The notes beneath the pieces are model-generated. The model saw only the letters and a program-made list of their open reading frames with translations, was not told the origin of the DNA and made no database searches. Below, piece by piece: positions 49,242 through 60,586 of a DNA stretch of 64,000 nt (position 1 is the first letter of the stretch; each line of letters begins with the position of its first letter). Both the position numbers and the translations under genes were made by a program. This DNA is from Chelydra serpentina. Lineage: Eukaryota; Chordata; Testudines; Chelydridae. The stretch covers positions 806,001 through 870,000 of the forward strand of contig JBAIAC010000132.1 of assembly GCA_037349315.1 (NCBI GenBank). Direction: 5' to 3'.

Positions 49242-51784
49242 CTATGGTTTTGGGAATGACAGCCTTCTGCTACTGCAGCGGTCTGCAGGTGTGGATTGAG
49301 TATTTCCACGCACCCTGGCTCCCCTTGTCCTAGTGACTTTTGGGGAGGAAGCCACTGGACTTGGTGGCGGGGGAGGGCGGCTTGAAAGAACATACAGAGG
49401 CGCTCTTTCCTCATGTCTCCTGTCCTGGAGAATATCCACTAGGCGCCGGAGCGTGTCTGTTTGCTCCCTCATTATTCCCAGCATTGTTTGGGTCGCCTGC
49501 TGATCCTCCTGCCGCCACCTGTCCTCGCGCGCTTTAGCCCTCTGCTCCCATTCCCTGGCTGCTCGCTCGTACCGTGCGAAGTCCTCTCTGCGCTGTGCCG
49601 CCTCCCTCTGTGACAGCATCACTAATTCCGAGAACATGTCGTCCCTGGTTCTCTTTTTGCGCCGCCTTATCTGGACTAGGCCATGGGTGGGAGAAGCACT
49701 GGTAGGGCGGGAGACAGTCACAGCTGTGGGATAAATGAAAGGGAGTGAATTCCTCAGAATGATACTTTTTCAAGAACAATGACCATACTCTTTCACCGTG
49801 AATAGGACCAAAGACAGTGCCTATCACATGTACACGTACTACCAGGTCAAATACTATGCCTTAAGGCTGAGTGAGTGTCTGGGGTCCCGGTATACGGATC
49901 CCAGAAGCCTTGCCGTACACAGAAAATCACCTCTCTGAAAACCATGGTAAGGTGCTAACTTTGGACTGCTGCGAGATTGCTTCACAGCACTGCTGTACTC
50001 CCATGTCTCCCTCAGTGTTCCTGGCGGCGGTCAGTAACTGCTGCTGGCCAAACCGATAATCTACGGCGGCTGTCCTAAACCCCCCACCCCCGTCCGCGTT
50101 GCCGCTCCAGGGAACCAAAAATGCCCGCGAACCGGTCTGCGTGAACGGCTCGCCTACCCTCCCCCCCCTCCGCGTGGCTGCTCTAGGGAATCAAAAATGC
50201 CCGCGAACCGCTCAGCGTGAACGGCTCACCTACCCTTCCCCCCCCTCAGCGTGGCCGCTCCAGGGAACCAAAAATGCCCACGAACCGCTCAGCGTGAACG
50301 GCTCGCCTATCCTCCCCCCCCCTCCGCGTGGCTGCTCTAGGGAATCAAAAATGCCCGTGAACCGCTCTGCGTGAACGGCTCGCCTACCCTTCCCCCCCCT
50401 CAGCGTGGCCGCTCCAGGGAACCAAAAATGCCCGTGAACCGCTCAGCGTGAACGGCTCACCTACCCTCCCCCCCCTCCGCGTGGCTGCTCTAGGGAATCA
50501 AAAATGCCCGCGAACCGCTCTGCGTGAACGGCTCGCCTACCCTTCCCCCCCCTCCGCGTGGCTGCTCTAGGGAATCAAAAATGCCCGCGAACCGCTCAGC
50601 ATGAACGGCTCGCCTATCCTATCCCCGGTTTAGCGTTGCCGGTCCCCGGGACTGTCCCTACCCGCGCACCGATATGTACTACTGGTTTTGCTCCCGACCC
50701 CCTACCACCACGCGTTAACATAAACAGCCGGGTGTCTGTCTGTAAGGGGAAAAGGAAGCATGCAGTATACTAATTATACCACTCATTCGAACCAGGACCC
50801 CATGACTGATATCACTCTGATGAGGATTACGGAGACAGAGAAAATCTGCATGCTGAGTCAATGCAAGCAAACCCCGGGGCCGTATGCTGCCATGTTATGC
50901 AAGGCAATGATACCAGAGTACCTGCTGCTCGCATGGCGCGGGAAAGTATCCTACCATGGAGGAGACAATAAGGCAGCTCTCCCAGTGAACGTGCTAAACA
51001 AGCTATCGCTGTACCTTCAAGACAGCTTCTCTGAGATCTCTGCTGGTGATTACACCTCTATCCCCATACATATTGACAGACTTTTCGAATAGTTGCACGG
51101 GAAAGCGACTCCAAGGTGAAGCGCATAAGGCCAATGAAGCCACAGTTACAGAGCGCTAACACACCATAACTATTGTATTGAAAATAAATGTCTAACACAC
51201 TGACCTGATGATCCCTCTCCTGATTCCTGGTCAGGAATGCTGCCTTGGGAGTGTTCGAAGGGCAGCGCAGTCAGGGTGAGGAATAGTTCCTGGCTGTCGG
51301 GGAAATCTCCAGGGTGACCACTTTCGATTGCCTCGTCCCCCTGCCCTCCTTCCTCTTCTTCGCCGTCAGCGAAAACCTCCTCCGATGTGTCCGTAGAATG
51401 GACCCCATCATCGGTGTCCACGGACACTGGTGGGGTAGTTGTTGCCGCACCACCGAGCATGGCGTGCAGTGCCTCGTAAAATCGGCAAGTCTGAGGCGCT
51501 GAGCCAGAGCGTCCATTGGACTCTTTGGTCTTTTGGTACGCCTGACGTAGCTCCTTGATTTTGACGTGGCACTGCGTAGCATCCCGGCTGTACCCTCTCT
51601 CCGTCATAGCCTGTTAAATCTTCTCGTAAATTTTGGCATTCCGTCTTTTTGAACGGAGCTCGGCTAGGATCGATTCATCGCCCCACACAGCAATCAGATC
51701 CAAAACCTCACGATCACTCCATGTTGGAGCTCTCTTTCTATTCAGTGATGGCATCGAAACCACCGCTGTAGAGCTCTGCATCAT
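49242..51784 (-). pseudogene. Harbinger Myb/SANT-like accessory protein, two exons, in-frame stop
   Basis: Exon 1 runs 51784-51205 on the minus strand. It starts at tandem methionines (51784 or 51781; the longer frame has no ATG) and encodes a Myb/SANT-like domain: NRKRAPTWSDREVLDLIAVW, then ELRSKRRNAKIYEKI, then CHVKIKELRQAYQKTK. An acidic stretch follows (EEEEGGQGDE). A TAA at 51616-51614 interrupts it just after KIYEKI, where related proteins have a serine; TCA to TAA is one base. The intron, 51204-49724, has a GTCAGT donor and a CCACAG acceptor and joins in phase (SS-AVTVSRP). Exon 2 (49723-49242) holds the basic IRRRKKRTRDDMFSELV motif and a long charged helix. The stop should remove the second half of the Myb domain and all downstream parts, so this copy is probably non-functional. 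Confidence 0.85.
50100..50635. repeat. 76-77-bp minisatellite in the Myb-like gene intron
   Basis: Seven copies start at about 50101, 50177, 50254, 50331, 50407, 50483 and 50560. Each holds GGGAAYCAAAAATGCCCGCG, a GTGAACGGCTC block and a C-run. Copies alternate between GCCGCTCCAG and GCTGCTCTAG starts, so the expanding unit was probably a dimer of about 153 bases, except for the last copy. The open frames across it are artefacts. Confidence 0.85.
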
Positions 51785-51942
51785 TGCCAGTGCTGCTGAG
51801 CTCGCCACTATGTCCAAAGAGGCAATGGGATTAAAAATGGCCACAGAGGAAAAAGCATTCAAATTTTCGCGGGGATTTCTCTGAGTGGCAGGTCAGAGCA
51901 TCCGAGTACACAATACTGCCCTGAGCGTCCACCGAGTGGTGC

Positions 51943-51956
51943 ACTGTGGGATAGCT
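51943..51956 (-). promoter_or_regulatory. Subterminal inverted copy of the palindrome arm (right)
   Basis: ACTGTGGGATAGCT is the inverse of AGCTATCCCACAGT at 46974-46987. It lies 210 bases from the right end, against 164 bases for the left copy. Confidence 0.5.
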
Positions 51957-52149
51957 CCCGGAGCTATTAGCGTCGAATTCCGTCCACAGTACCTCGCATT
52001 TGACATGCCCATTTCGAATTTGGCGCTACTCCCCTCGTCAGGGTGGAGTACCGAAATCGAGGAGCCCTTAATGTCGAAATATACTGCTTCCTAATGTGGA
52101 CGGGTGAGGGATTAAATCGAGTTAACGCTGATAAATTCGACATAAAGTC

Positions 52150-52166
52150 CTAGTGTAGACCTAGCC
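52150..52166 (-). repeat. Right terminal inverted repeat of the Harbinger
   Basis: Inverted it reads GGCTAGGTCTACACTAG, the same start as the left end of the MITE at 15966 (GGCTAGGTCTACACTAC). Confidence 0.9.
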
Positions 52167-52169
52167 TAA

Positions 52170-55100
52170 TTCTCTATATATCTAATTATCTATCTTTCTA
52201 ATTATATAATTTTCTATCTATTTAATTATCTATCTAAAAATCTACCAATCTATCTTATTATCTATCTATCTAATTATCTATCTAATTATCTATCTTTCTA
52301 ATTATATTATTTTCTATCTATTTAATTATCTATCTATCTAATAATCTACCAATCTATCTAATTATCTATCCATCTAATTATCTATCTATCTATTTATCCA
52401 TCTAATTATCTACCTATCTAATAATCAACATATCTATCTAATTATCTATCTTTCTAATTATCTAATTTTCTATCTATCTAATTATCTATCTATCTATCTA
52501 TATAATTATCTATCTATCTAATTATCTACCAATCTATCTAATTGTCTATCTATCTAATTATCTATCTAGCTATCTATTTATCTTTCTTATTATCTATTTA
52601 TTTATCTAGTAATCTATCTAATTATCCATCTATCTAATTATCTATTGAATTATCTATCTAGCTATCTAAATATCTATCTAATTGTCTCTCTAATTATCTA
52701 TCTATCTCATTATCTATCTTTCTAATTATCTACCAATCTATCTAATTATCTATCTATCTAATTTTCTATCTAATTATCTATCTTGCTGTCTGATTATCTA
52801 GCAATTTACCTATCTTTCTAATTATCTAATTTTCTATCTATTTAATTATCTATCTAATTATCTATCTATCTAATTATCTATCTATCTAATTATCTTTCTA
52901 ATTATCAAATTTTCTGTCGATATAATTATCTATCTATATAATTATCTAATTCTCTATCTATCTGTCTAATTATCGATTAATTAACTAATTATCTATCTAT
53001 CTAATTATCTATCTATCTAATTATCTATTTATCTAATTATCTATGTAATTATCTACCTATCTATCTAATTCTCTATCCATCTAATAATCGATCTAATTAA
53101 CTAATTATCTTTCTTTCTAATTATCTATCTAGATATCTATTTATCTATCTAATTATCTATGTATTTATCTAATAATCTATCTAAATATCTATCTATCTAA
53201 TTATCTATCGGATCATATATCTAGCTATCTAAATATCTATCTAATTATATATCTAATTATCCCTCTTTCTAAATATCTATCTATCTGTTTATCTATCTAA
53301 TTATCTACCTATCTAATAATCAACATATCTATCTAATTATCTATATATCTAATTATCTAATTTTCTATCTATCTAATTATCTATCTAATAATCTACCAAT
53401 CTATCTAATTATCTATCTAATTATCTATCTATCTAATTATCTATCTAGCTGTCTAATTATCTATCTAATTATCTATCTTTCTAATTATCTAATTATCTAT
53501 CTATCTAATTCTCTATCGATCTATATAATTATCTATCTAATTCTCTATCTATCTATCTAATTATCTATCTTTCTAATTATGTAATTTTCTATCTATTTAA
53601 TTATCTATCTATCTAATAATCTACCAATCTATCGAATTATCTATCTATCTAATTATCTATCTAAATATCTATCTAGCTGTCTAATTATCTAGCTATTTAT
53701 CTATCTCTCTAATTATCTAATTTTCTATCTATCTAATTATCTATCTAGCTATCTAATTATCTATCTAATTCTCTATCTATCTATCTAATTATAGATCTAA
53801 TTATCTATCTATCTAATTATCTATCTATCTATTTATCTATCTATTTATCTACCTATCTAATAATCAACATATCTATCTAATTATCTATCTATCTAATTAT
53901 CCAATTTTCTATCTATATAACTATCTATCTAATAATCTACCAATCTATCTAATTATCTATCTAATTATCTATCTAGCTGTCTAATTATCTATCTAATTAT
54001 CTATCTTTCTAATTATCTAATTCTCTATCTATCTAATGCTCTATCTATCTATATAATTATCTAATTATCTGTCTACTTATCGATTAATTAAATAATTATC
54101 TATCTATCTAATTATCTATCTAGCTGTCTATTTATCTAGCTAATTATCTATGTATTTATCTAATAATCTATCTAATTATCTATCTAGCTAATAATCTACC
54201 TATCTATCTAATTATCTCTCTATCTATCTATTTATCTATTTAATTATGTATCTTTCTAATTATCTAATTTTCTATCTATCTAATTATTTAGCTATCTATC
54301 TAATTATCTATCTAGCTATCTAAATATCTATCTATCTATCTATTTAATTACCTAATATGTAATTATCTAATTACCTACATTTCTAATTATCTATCTATCT
54401 AATTATCTATGTAATTATCTATCTATCTATGTAATTATCTTTAAATCTAATTATCTATCTAATTATCTATCTAATTATCTAATTATCTATCTAATTATCT
54501 ATCTAGCTGTCAAATTATCTAGCTATTTATCTATCTTTCTAATTATCTAATTTTCTATCTATCTAATTATCTATCTAGCTATATAATTATCTATCTAATT
54601 CTCTATCTAGCTATCTATTTATCTTTCTTATTATCTATTTATTTATCTAATAATCTATCTAATTATCTATCTAGATAATAATCTACCTATCTATCTAATT
54701 ATCTCTCTATCTATCTAATTATCTATGTAATTATGTATCTTTCTAATTATCTAATTTTCTATCTATCTAATTATTTAGCTATCTATCTAATTATCTATCT
54801 AGCTATCTAAATATCTATCTATCTATCTATTTATCTATTTAATTACCTAATATGTAATTATCTAATTACCTACATCTCTAATTATCTATCTATCTAATTA
54901 TCTATGTAATTATCTATCTATCTAATTATCTTTAAATCTAATTATCTATTTAATTAACTATCTAATTATCTAATTATCTATCTAATTATCTATCTAGCTG
55001 TCTAATTATCTAGCTATTTATCTATCTTCCTAATTATCTAATTTTCTATCTATCTAATTATCTATCTATCTATATAATTATCTATCTAATTCTGTATCTA

Positions 55101-58019
55101 GCTATCTATTTATCTTTCTTATTATCTATTTATTTATCTAATAATCTATCTAATTATCTACCTATCTAATTATCTATCGAATTGTCTATCATTCTAATTA
55201 TCTATCTATCTAATTATATATCTAGCTATCTATTTATCTTTCTTATTATCTATTTATTTATCTAATAATCTATCGAATTATCTATCTAATTATCTATCTA
55301 GCTATCAAAATATCTATCAAATTGTCTATCTAATTATCTATCCATCTATATAATTATCTAATTCTCTATATAGCTGACTAATTATCGATCTAATTAACTA
55401 ATTATCTATCTATCTAAATATCTATCTATCTATTTATCTATTTAATTACCTAATATGTAATTATCTAATTACCTACATCTCTAATTATCTATATATCTAA
55501 TTATCTATGTAATTATCTATCTATCTATGTAATTATCTATATATCTAATTATCTATCTAATTATCTATATAACTATCTAAGGATCTATCTTTCTAATTAT
55601 CTAATTTTCTATCTATCTAATAATCTACCAATCTATCTAATTATCTATCTGTCTATTTATCTATCTAATTATCTATGTCTTTATCTAATAATCTATCTAA
55701 TTATCTATCTATCTAATTATCTATCGAATTATCTATCTAGCTCTCTAAATATCTATCTAATTATCTATCTAATTATCTCTCTTTGTAAATATCTATCTAT
55801 CTATTTATCTATCTAATTATCTACCTATCTAATAATCAACATATCTATCTAATTATCTAATTTTCTATCTATCTAACTATCTATCTAATAATCTACCAAT
55901 CTATCTAATTATCTATCCAATTATCTATCTAGCTGTCTAATTATCTATCTAATTATCTATCTTAATAATTATCTAATTCTCTATCTATTTATATAATTAT
56001 CTATCTAATTCTCTATCTATCTAATTATCTATCTTTCTAATTATCTATCTAGCTATCTATTTATCTTTCTTATTATCTATTTATTTATCTAATAATCCAT
56101 CTAATTATCTATCTCTCTAATTATCTATCTCTCTAATTATCTATCTTGCTAACTATCTATCTAATTATCCAATTATCTGTCTATCTAATTAACTGTCTAA
56201 TTATCTGTTTATCTATCTAATATCTATCTATCTATATAATCATCTATCTATCCAATCATCTATCTAATTATCCATCTATCTAATAATCAACCTATCTATC
56301 TAATTATCTATCTATCTATCTATCCAATTATATATCTCTCTAATTATCTATCTATCTAATTATCTATCTAATTCTCTATCTATCTAATTATCGACCTAAT
56401 TAACTAATTATCTTTCTTTCTAATTATCTATCTAGCTATCTATTTATCTATCTAATTATCTATGTATTTATCTAATAATCTAACTAATTATCTATCTATC
56501 TAATTAACTAATTTTCTAACTATCTAATTATCTATCTTTCTAATTATATAATTTTCTATCTATTTAATTATCTATCTATCCAATAATCTACCAATCTATC
56601 TAATTATCTATCTATTGAATTATCTATATATCAATCTATCCATCTAATTATCTACCTATCTAATAATCAACATATCTATCTAAGTATCTATCTTTCTAAT
56701 TATCTAATTTTCTATCTATCTAATTATCTATCTATCTATATAATTATATATCTATCTAATAATCTACCAATCTATCTAATTGTCTATCTATCTAATTATC
56801 TATCTAATTATCTATCTAGCTTTCTAATTATCTAGCTATTTATCTATCTTTCTAATTATCTAATTTTCTATCTATTTAATTATCTATCTATCTAATAATC
56901 TACCAATCTATCTAATTATCTATCTCTCTAATTATCTATCTAATTATCTATCTATCTAATTATCTATCTATCTAATTATCTATCTAGCTATCTATTTATC
57001 TTTCTTATTATCTATTTATTTATCTAATAATATATCTAATTATCTATCTATCTAATAATCTATTGAATTATCTATCTAGCTATCTATATATATAATTGTC
57101 TATCTAATTATCTATCTATCTAATTATCTATATTTCTATCTATATATATAATTATCTAAATCTCTATCTATCTGTCTAATTATCGATCTAATTAACTAAT
57201 TATCTATCTATCTATCTTTCTATCTATATATATAATTATCTAATTCTCTATCTATCTGTCTAAGTATCGATCTAATTAACTAATTATCTATCTAGCTGTC
57301 TATTTATCTATCTAATTAGCTATGTATTTATCTAATAATCTATCTAATTATCTATCTAGCTAATAATCTACCTATCTAATTATCTCTCTATCTATCTAAT
57401 TATCTATGTAATTATGTATCTTTCTAATTATCTTATTTTATATCTATCTAATTATTTATCTATCAATCTAATTATCTATCTAGCTATCTAAATATCTATC
57501 TATCTATTTATATATTTAATGACCTAATATGTAATTATCTAATTACCTACATCTCTAATTATCTATGTAATTATCTATCTATCTATCTAATTATCTAAAA
57601 ATCTAATTATCTATCTAATTATCTAATTATCTATCTATCTAATTATCAATCTAATTATATACCTATCTAATAATCAGCCTATCTATCTAATTATGTATCT
57701 ATCTAATTACCTAAGGATATATCTTTCTAATTATCTAATTTTCTATCTATTTAATTATCTATCTAATGATCTACCAATCTATCTAATTATCTATCTGTCT
57801 AATTATCTATCTAATTATCTATCTAGCTGTCTATTTATCTATCTAATTATCTATGTCTTTATCTAATAATCTATCTAATTATCTATCTATCTAATTATCT
57901 ATCGAATTATCTATCTAGCTATCTAAATATATATCTAATTATCTATCTAATTATCTCTCTTTGTAAATATCTATCTATCTATCTATTTATCTATCTAATT
58001 ATCTACCTATCTAATAATC
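52170..58019 (-). repeat. TATC/AATT array after the Harbinger
   Basis: Continuation of the array that the transposon split. The long marker is at about 54371, 54869, 55472 and 57547. It ends at AATAATCAAGAGAGAGCACC, where block U4 begins. No gene or other insert is seen. Confidence 0.94.
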
Positions 58020-59030
58020 AAGAGAGAGCACCCCGGAGTGGGGACACCCTAGCCCCTGTCCTAGGTGACCACAGTGAGGTTGGGGGTGGAGCCAGCCACG
58101 TAGCCAGGTCCAGAGTACAGGGGGAGCGGAGCTAAAAAAGGCGCCTCCCCCTGTACTCACCTGGCGGCGCTCCAGCTGTTCGGCGGCACTTCAGCGGCGG
58201 GTCCTTCACTCACCCCGGGTCCTCGGTGGTACCCGCCGCCAAAATGCCGCCAAAGACCCGGAGCGAGTGAAGGACCCGCCGCCGAAGACCCGGAGCGCCG
58301 CCGGTTGAGTGCAAGAAGCGGTGCCTTAAAAAGAAGCGGCTCCTTTTTTTAGCTCCGCTCCCCCTTTTAAAAAAAGGGGCCACTTCCCTTTTAAGGCACC
58401 GCTTCTGCTCACAGGGGGAGCGGCTGCTACCTCTGCTCCCCCCGGCTACGCTACTGGGTGGAGCCTCCTAGGAATCTTGGGCCCAGTCTTGTCGGGCTTA
58501 CGAGAACTCTGCCAGACAGAAGAGTGGAAGGGGAGACCTCGAGAGCAGGGAGGCCTCTGGGTAAAGGAAGTGGGAGCGAGGACTCAGATTCTTCCGCTAG
58601 CCCATTTCACCGGATTAGTGCAGAGGCCAGGAAAATACCCCACAATAGCAAAACCATTCTCCTGCTTACATAAGGCTTGTAGAGTGACTGGTGTGAGTAT
58701 TCCTCACAGGCTCCTCGCTAACCATGTGGTCTGTATCCTCACCTCTAAGATCCTGTTGGACTTGGTCTGGTTTCTCCTGCAGCTTCTCCTCCTCTGACTC
58801 TACCCAGTTCTCAGCTGCTTTCTTCTTCTTCTCCTTCTTCAGGGAAAAGCACGTCCACTTTCTTCGAGAGGAAACTATTCTCTCCTGGAATAGAAAGAAG
58901 GAGGAAATGGGTTTTTCTGTCATTCTCTAAAGAAAGGAAATTAGTTTGCCCAGGATTCCCAGATCCAAGAGAGTGGTCTTTTGAAACCATCTGCTCCTCT
59001 AATAGCCAAGACTGGTTCATACAACCAAGA

Positions 59031-59396
59031 ACATAAACAACATAAGATCGGCCATACTGGGTCAAACCAAAGGTCCATCTAGCCCAGTATCCTGTTTTCC
59101 GACAGTGACCAGTGCCAGGTGTCCCAGAGGGAATGAACAGATAATCATTAAATGATCCCTTCCTTGTTGTTCATTCCTGGCTTCTGGCAAACAGAGGCTA
59201 GGGACACCATCCCTTCCCATCCTGGTTAAAGCCATTGATGGACCTATGCTCCATGAATTTATCTAGTTCATTTTTCAACCCTGTTATAGTCTTGGCCTTC
59301 ACAACATACTTGGCAAAGAGATCCACAGGTTAACTGTACGTTGTGTGGAAAAATACTTCCCTTTCTTTGTTTTAAACCGGCTTCTTATTAACAAAG
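59031..59396 (-). mobile_element. CR1 LINE 3' end fragment, U4 copy (minus)
   Basis: Same fragment as 32980-33345, with a few substitutions (for example CCCAGAGGGAATG against CCCAGAAGGAATG). Confidence 0.72.
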
Positions 59397-59404
59397 GCAT
59401 CAAA

Positions 59405-59475
59405 GGGAGCACTTGGATTTGAACCAAGGACTACTTACGGTGCAGTCAAACACTCTACCACTGAGCTCTACCCCC
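59405..59475 (-). tRNA. tRNA-Cys(GCA)-like sequence, U4 copy
   Basis: 71-base minus-strand copy of 33354-33424. The anticodon stem here is TTTGA, as in normal tRNA-Cys, but the 3' acceptor strand is TGCTCCC, giving one mismatch in the acceptor stem. The two copies have therefore decayed at different places. Probably a pseudogene. Confidence 0.55.
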
Positions 59476-59626
59476 ATGACTAGACCCAGCCTCAGGTGGG
59501 GATCACACATGGGACCATTGTGAAACAGGAATTCTTCTGGGGAAGTTCTAGGGTCTTTGTTGTGCAGGAGGTCAGACTAGATTATCAGGCCTGGCCTTAG
59601 AGCCTTTGAAACTATTAATTTATGAA
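59476..59626 (+). mobile_element. CR1 LINE 3' end fragment, U4 copy (plus)
   Basis: As 33425-33562 but 12 bases longer, and closer to the usual CR1 form (GTCTTTGTTGTGCAGGAGG). Confidence 0.65.
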
Positions 59627-60586
59627 CCTAAAATTGGCCTCGACTTCTAGTATGAAAGTTGCTGCTCCTGTTCAAGAGGAGATGCTTTGAGGTTTCCTTG
59701 GGGAGAGGCACCAGGACCCCTGTTCCCCCTTTGTTATAGCCTGGCTTGGACGGAGCACATCACAGCTTCTCTCCTTTTGCACTATAATAAACTTCCACGT
59801 ACCAGATCTTCCCGTCCTAGCACAGTCACTGGCTACGTTTCCTAGCCTGACTCTCACTCCATGGATCTCACTCCTCCTCTGCCGGTTGACAGACATGGGT
59901 AAAACAAAGGTCAATTTCTATTTTCTTTGGTCATTGCCTGGGCCTAGTTGCAAAAATGCTTCACTCCTTTTGCAACGATGCTGGTTCTGGCGGGACCAAA
60001 CTGAGAGTGCCAGTTCAGGACAAATTGCTTCAAGCAGGGCAACTACAGCCCAAGGCTGGGGTTCTTCCACCTCTAAGGCACCAAACCAGCCAGACAGAGG
60101 AGACTTTGGTTTTACCCCACTGGCTAAACACAAGTCATCCCAAGCAATCCCCTAAGATACTCCAGTTTCCCAGTCTCACCACCAGTGCCACTCGTTATGG
60201 GGACAAATGGTCATGAAAACCAATGCCCCAGTAAAAGAAAACAGGTTCTCCCGATCCCAACGGACCGAACCTCAGAGCCAGGTCAGTATACAACTTAAAT
60301 CTTACCCACAAATCAGGCTGTTGCCAATCCTTTAGAATCTAAAATCTAAAGGTTTATTCATAAAAGGAAAAAGGTATAGATGAGAGCTAGAATTGGTTAA
60401 AAGGAATCAATTACACCCAGACTAGTCTGCGGAAAGAGAAAATAATCGAATTCTGCCTCCAAGGCACTTGAAAGGCTGAAGCTGCAGGAGAACTGAAAGA
60501 TGCCCACATTCAAATCAAAAGGGAACGCTGAGAACTGACCGTTGCAACACGAGCCCCCACCAGTCCCTACAACAGGGGTGGCCAAC

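Larger units (their letters stand above)
46807..52169 (+). mobile_element. Full-length PIF/Harbinger DNA transposon with TAA target duplication
   Basis: The element spans 46810-52166 (5357 bases) between TAA at 46807-46809 and 52167-52169. The ends are GGGTATGTCTACACTAC and, inverted, GGCTAGGTCTACACTAG. It carries a transposase gene on the plus strand and, converging on it, a Myb/SANT-like gene on the minus strand, the standard two-gene Harbinger plan in which the Myb-like protein brings the transposase to the ends. Polyadenylation signals of both genes lie between them (48590 and 49158). The only further frames (48522-48788, 48795-49187, 50760-51092) lie in non-coding or intron DNA. Confidence 0.95.
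58020..60586 (-). other. Block U4: shortened copy of the distal half of U3
   Basis: Colinear with U3 31959-34349 at an offset of about 26051, then jumping to U3 36117-36290. The jump at about 60410 (AATTACA/CCCAGACTAG) removes 1.77 kb and lies at a short shared sequence (CAATTACA against AATTCACCC). It contains the palindrome-rich element (58090-58460), the candidate KEKKKK exon (58743-58836, minus), two CR1 ends and the tRNA-like copy. No full gene. Confidence 0.9.

Noticed and set aside
50760..51092. 110-codon plus-strand frame in the Harbinger
   Set aside because: It lies in the intron of the minus-strand Myb-like gene with no recognisable family. It could be checked for conservation in other family copies.
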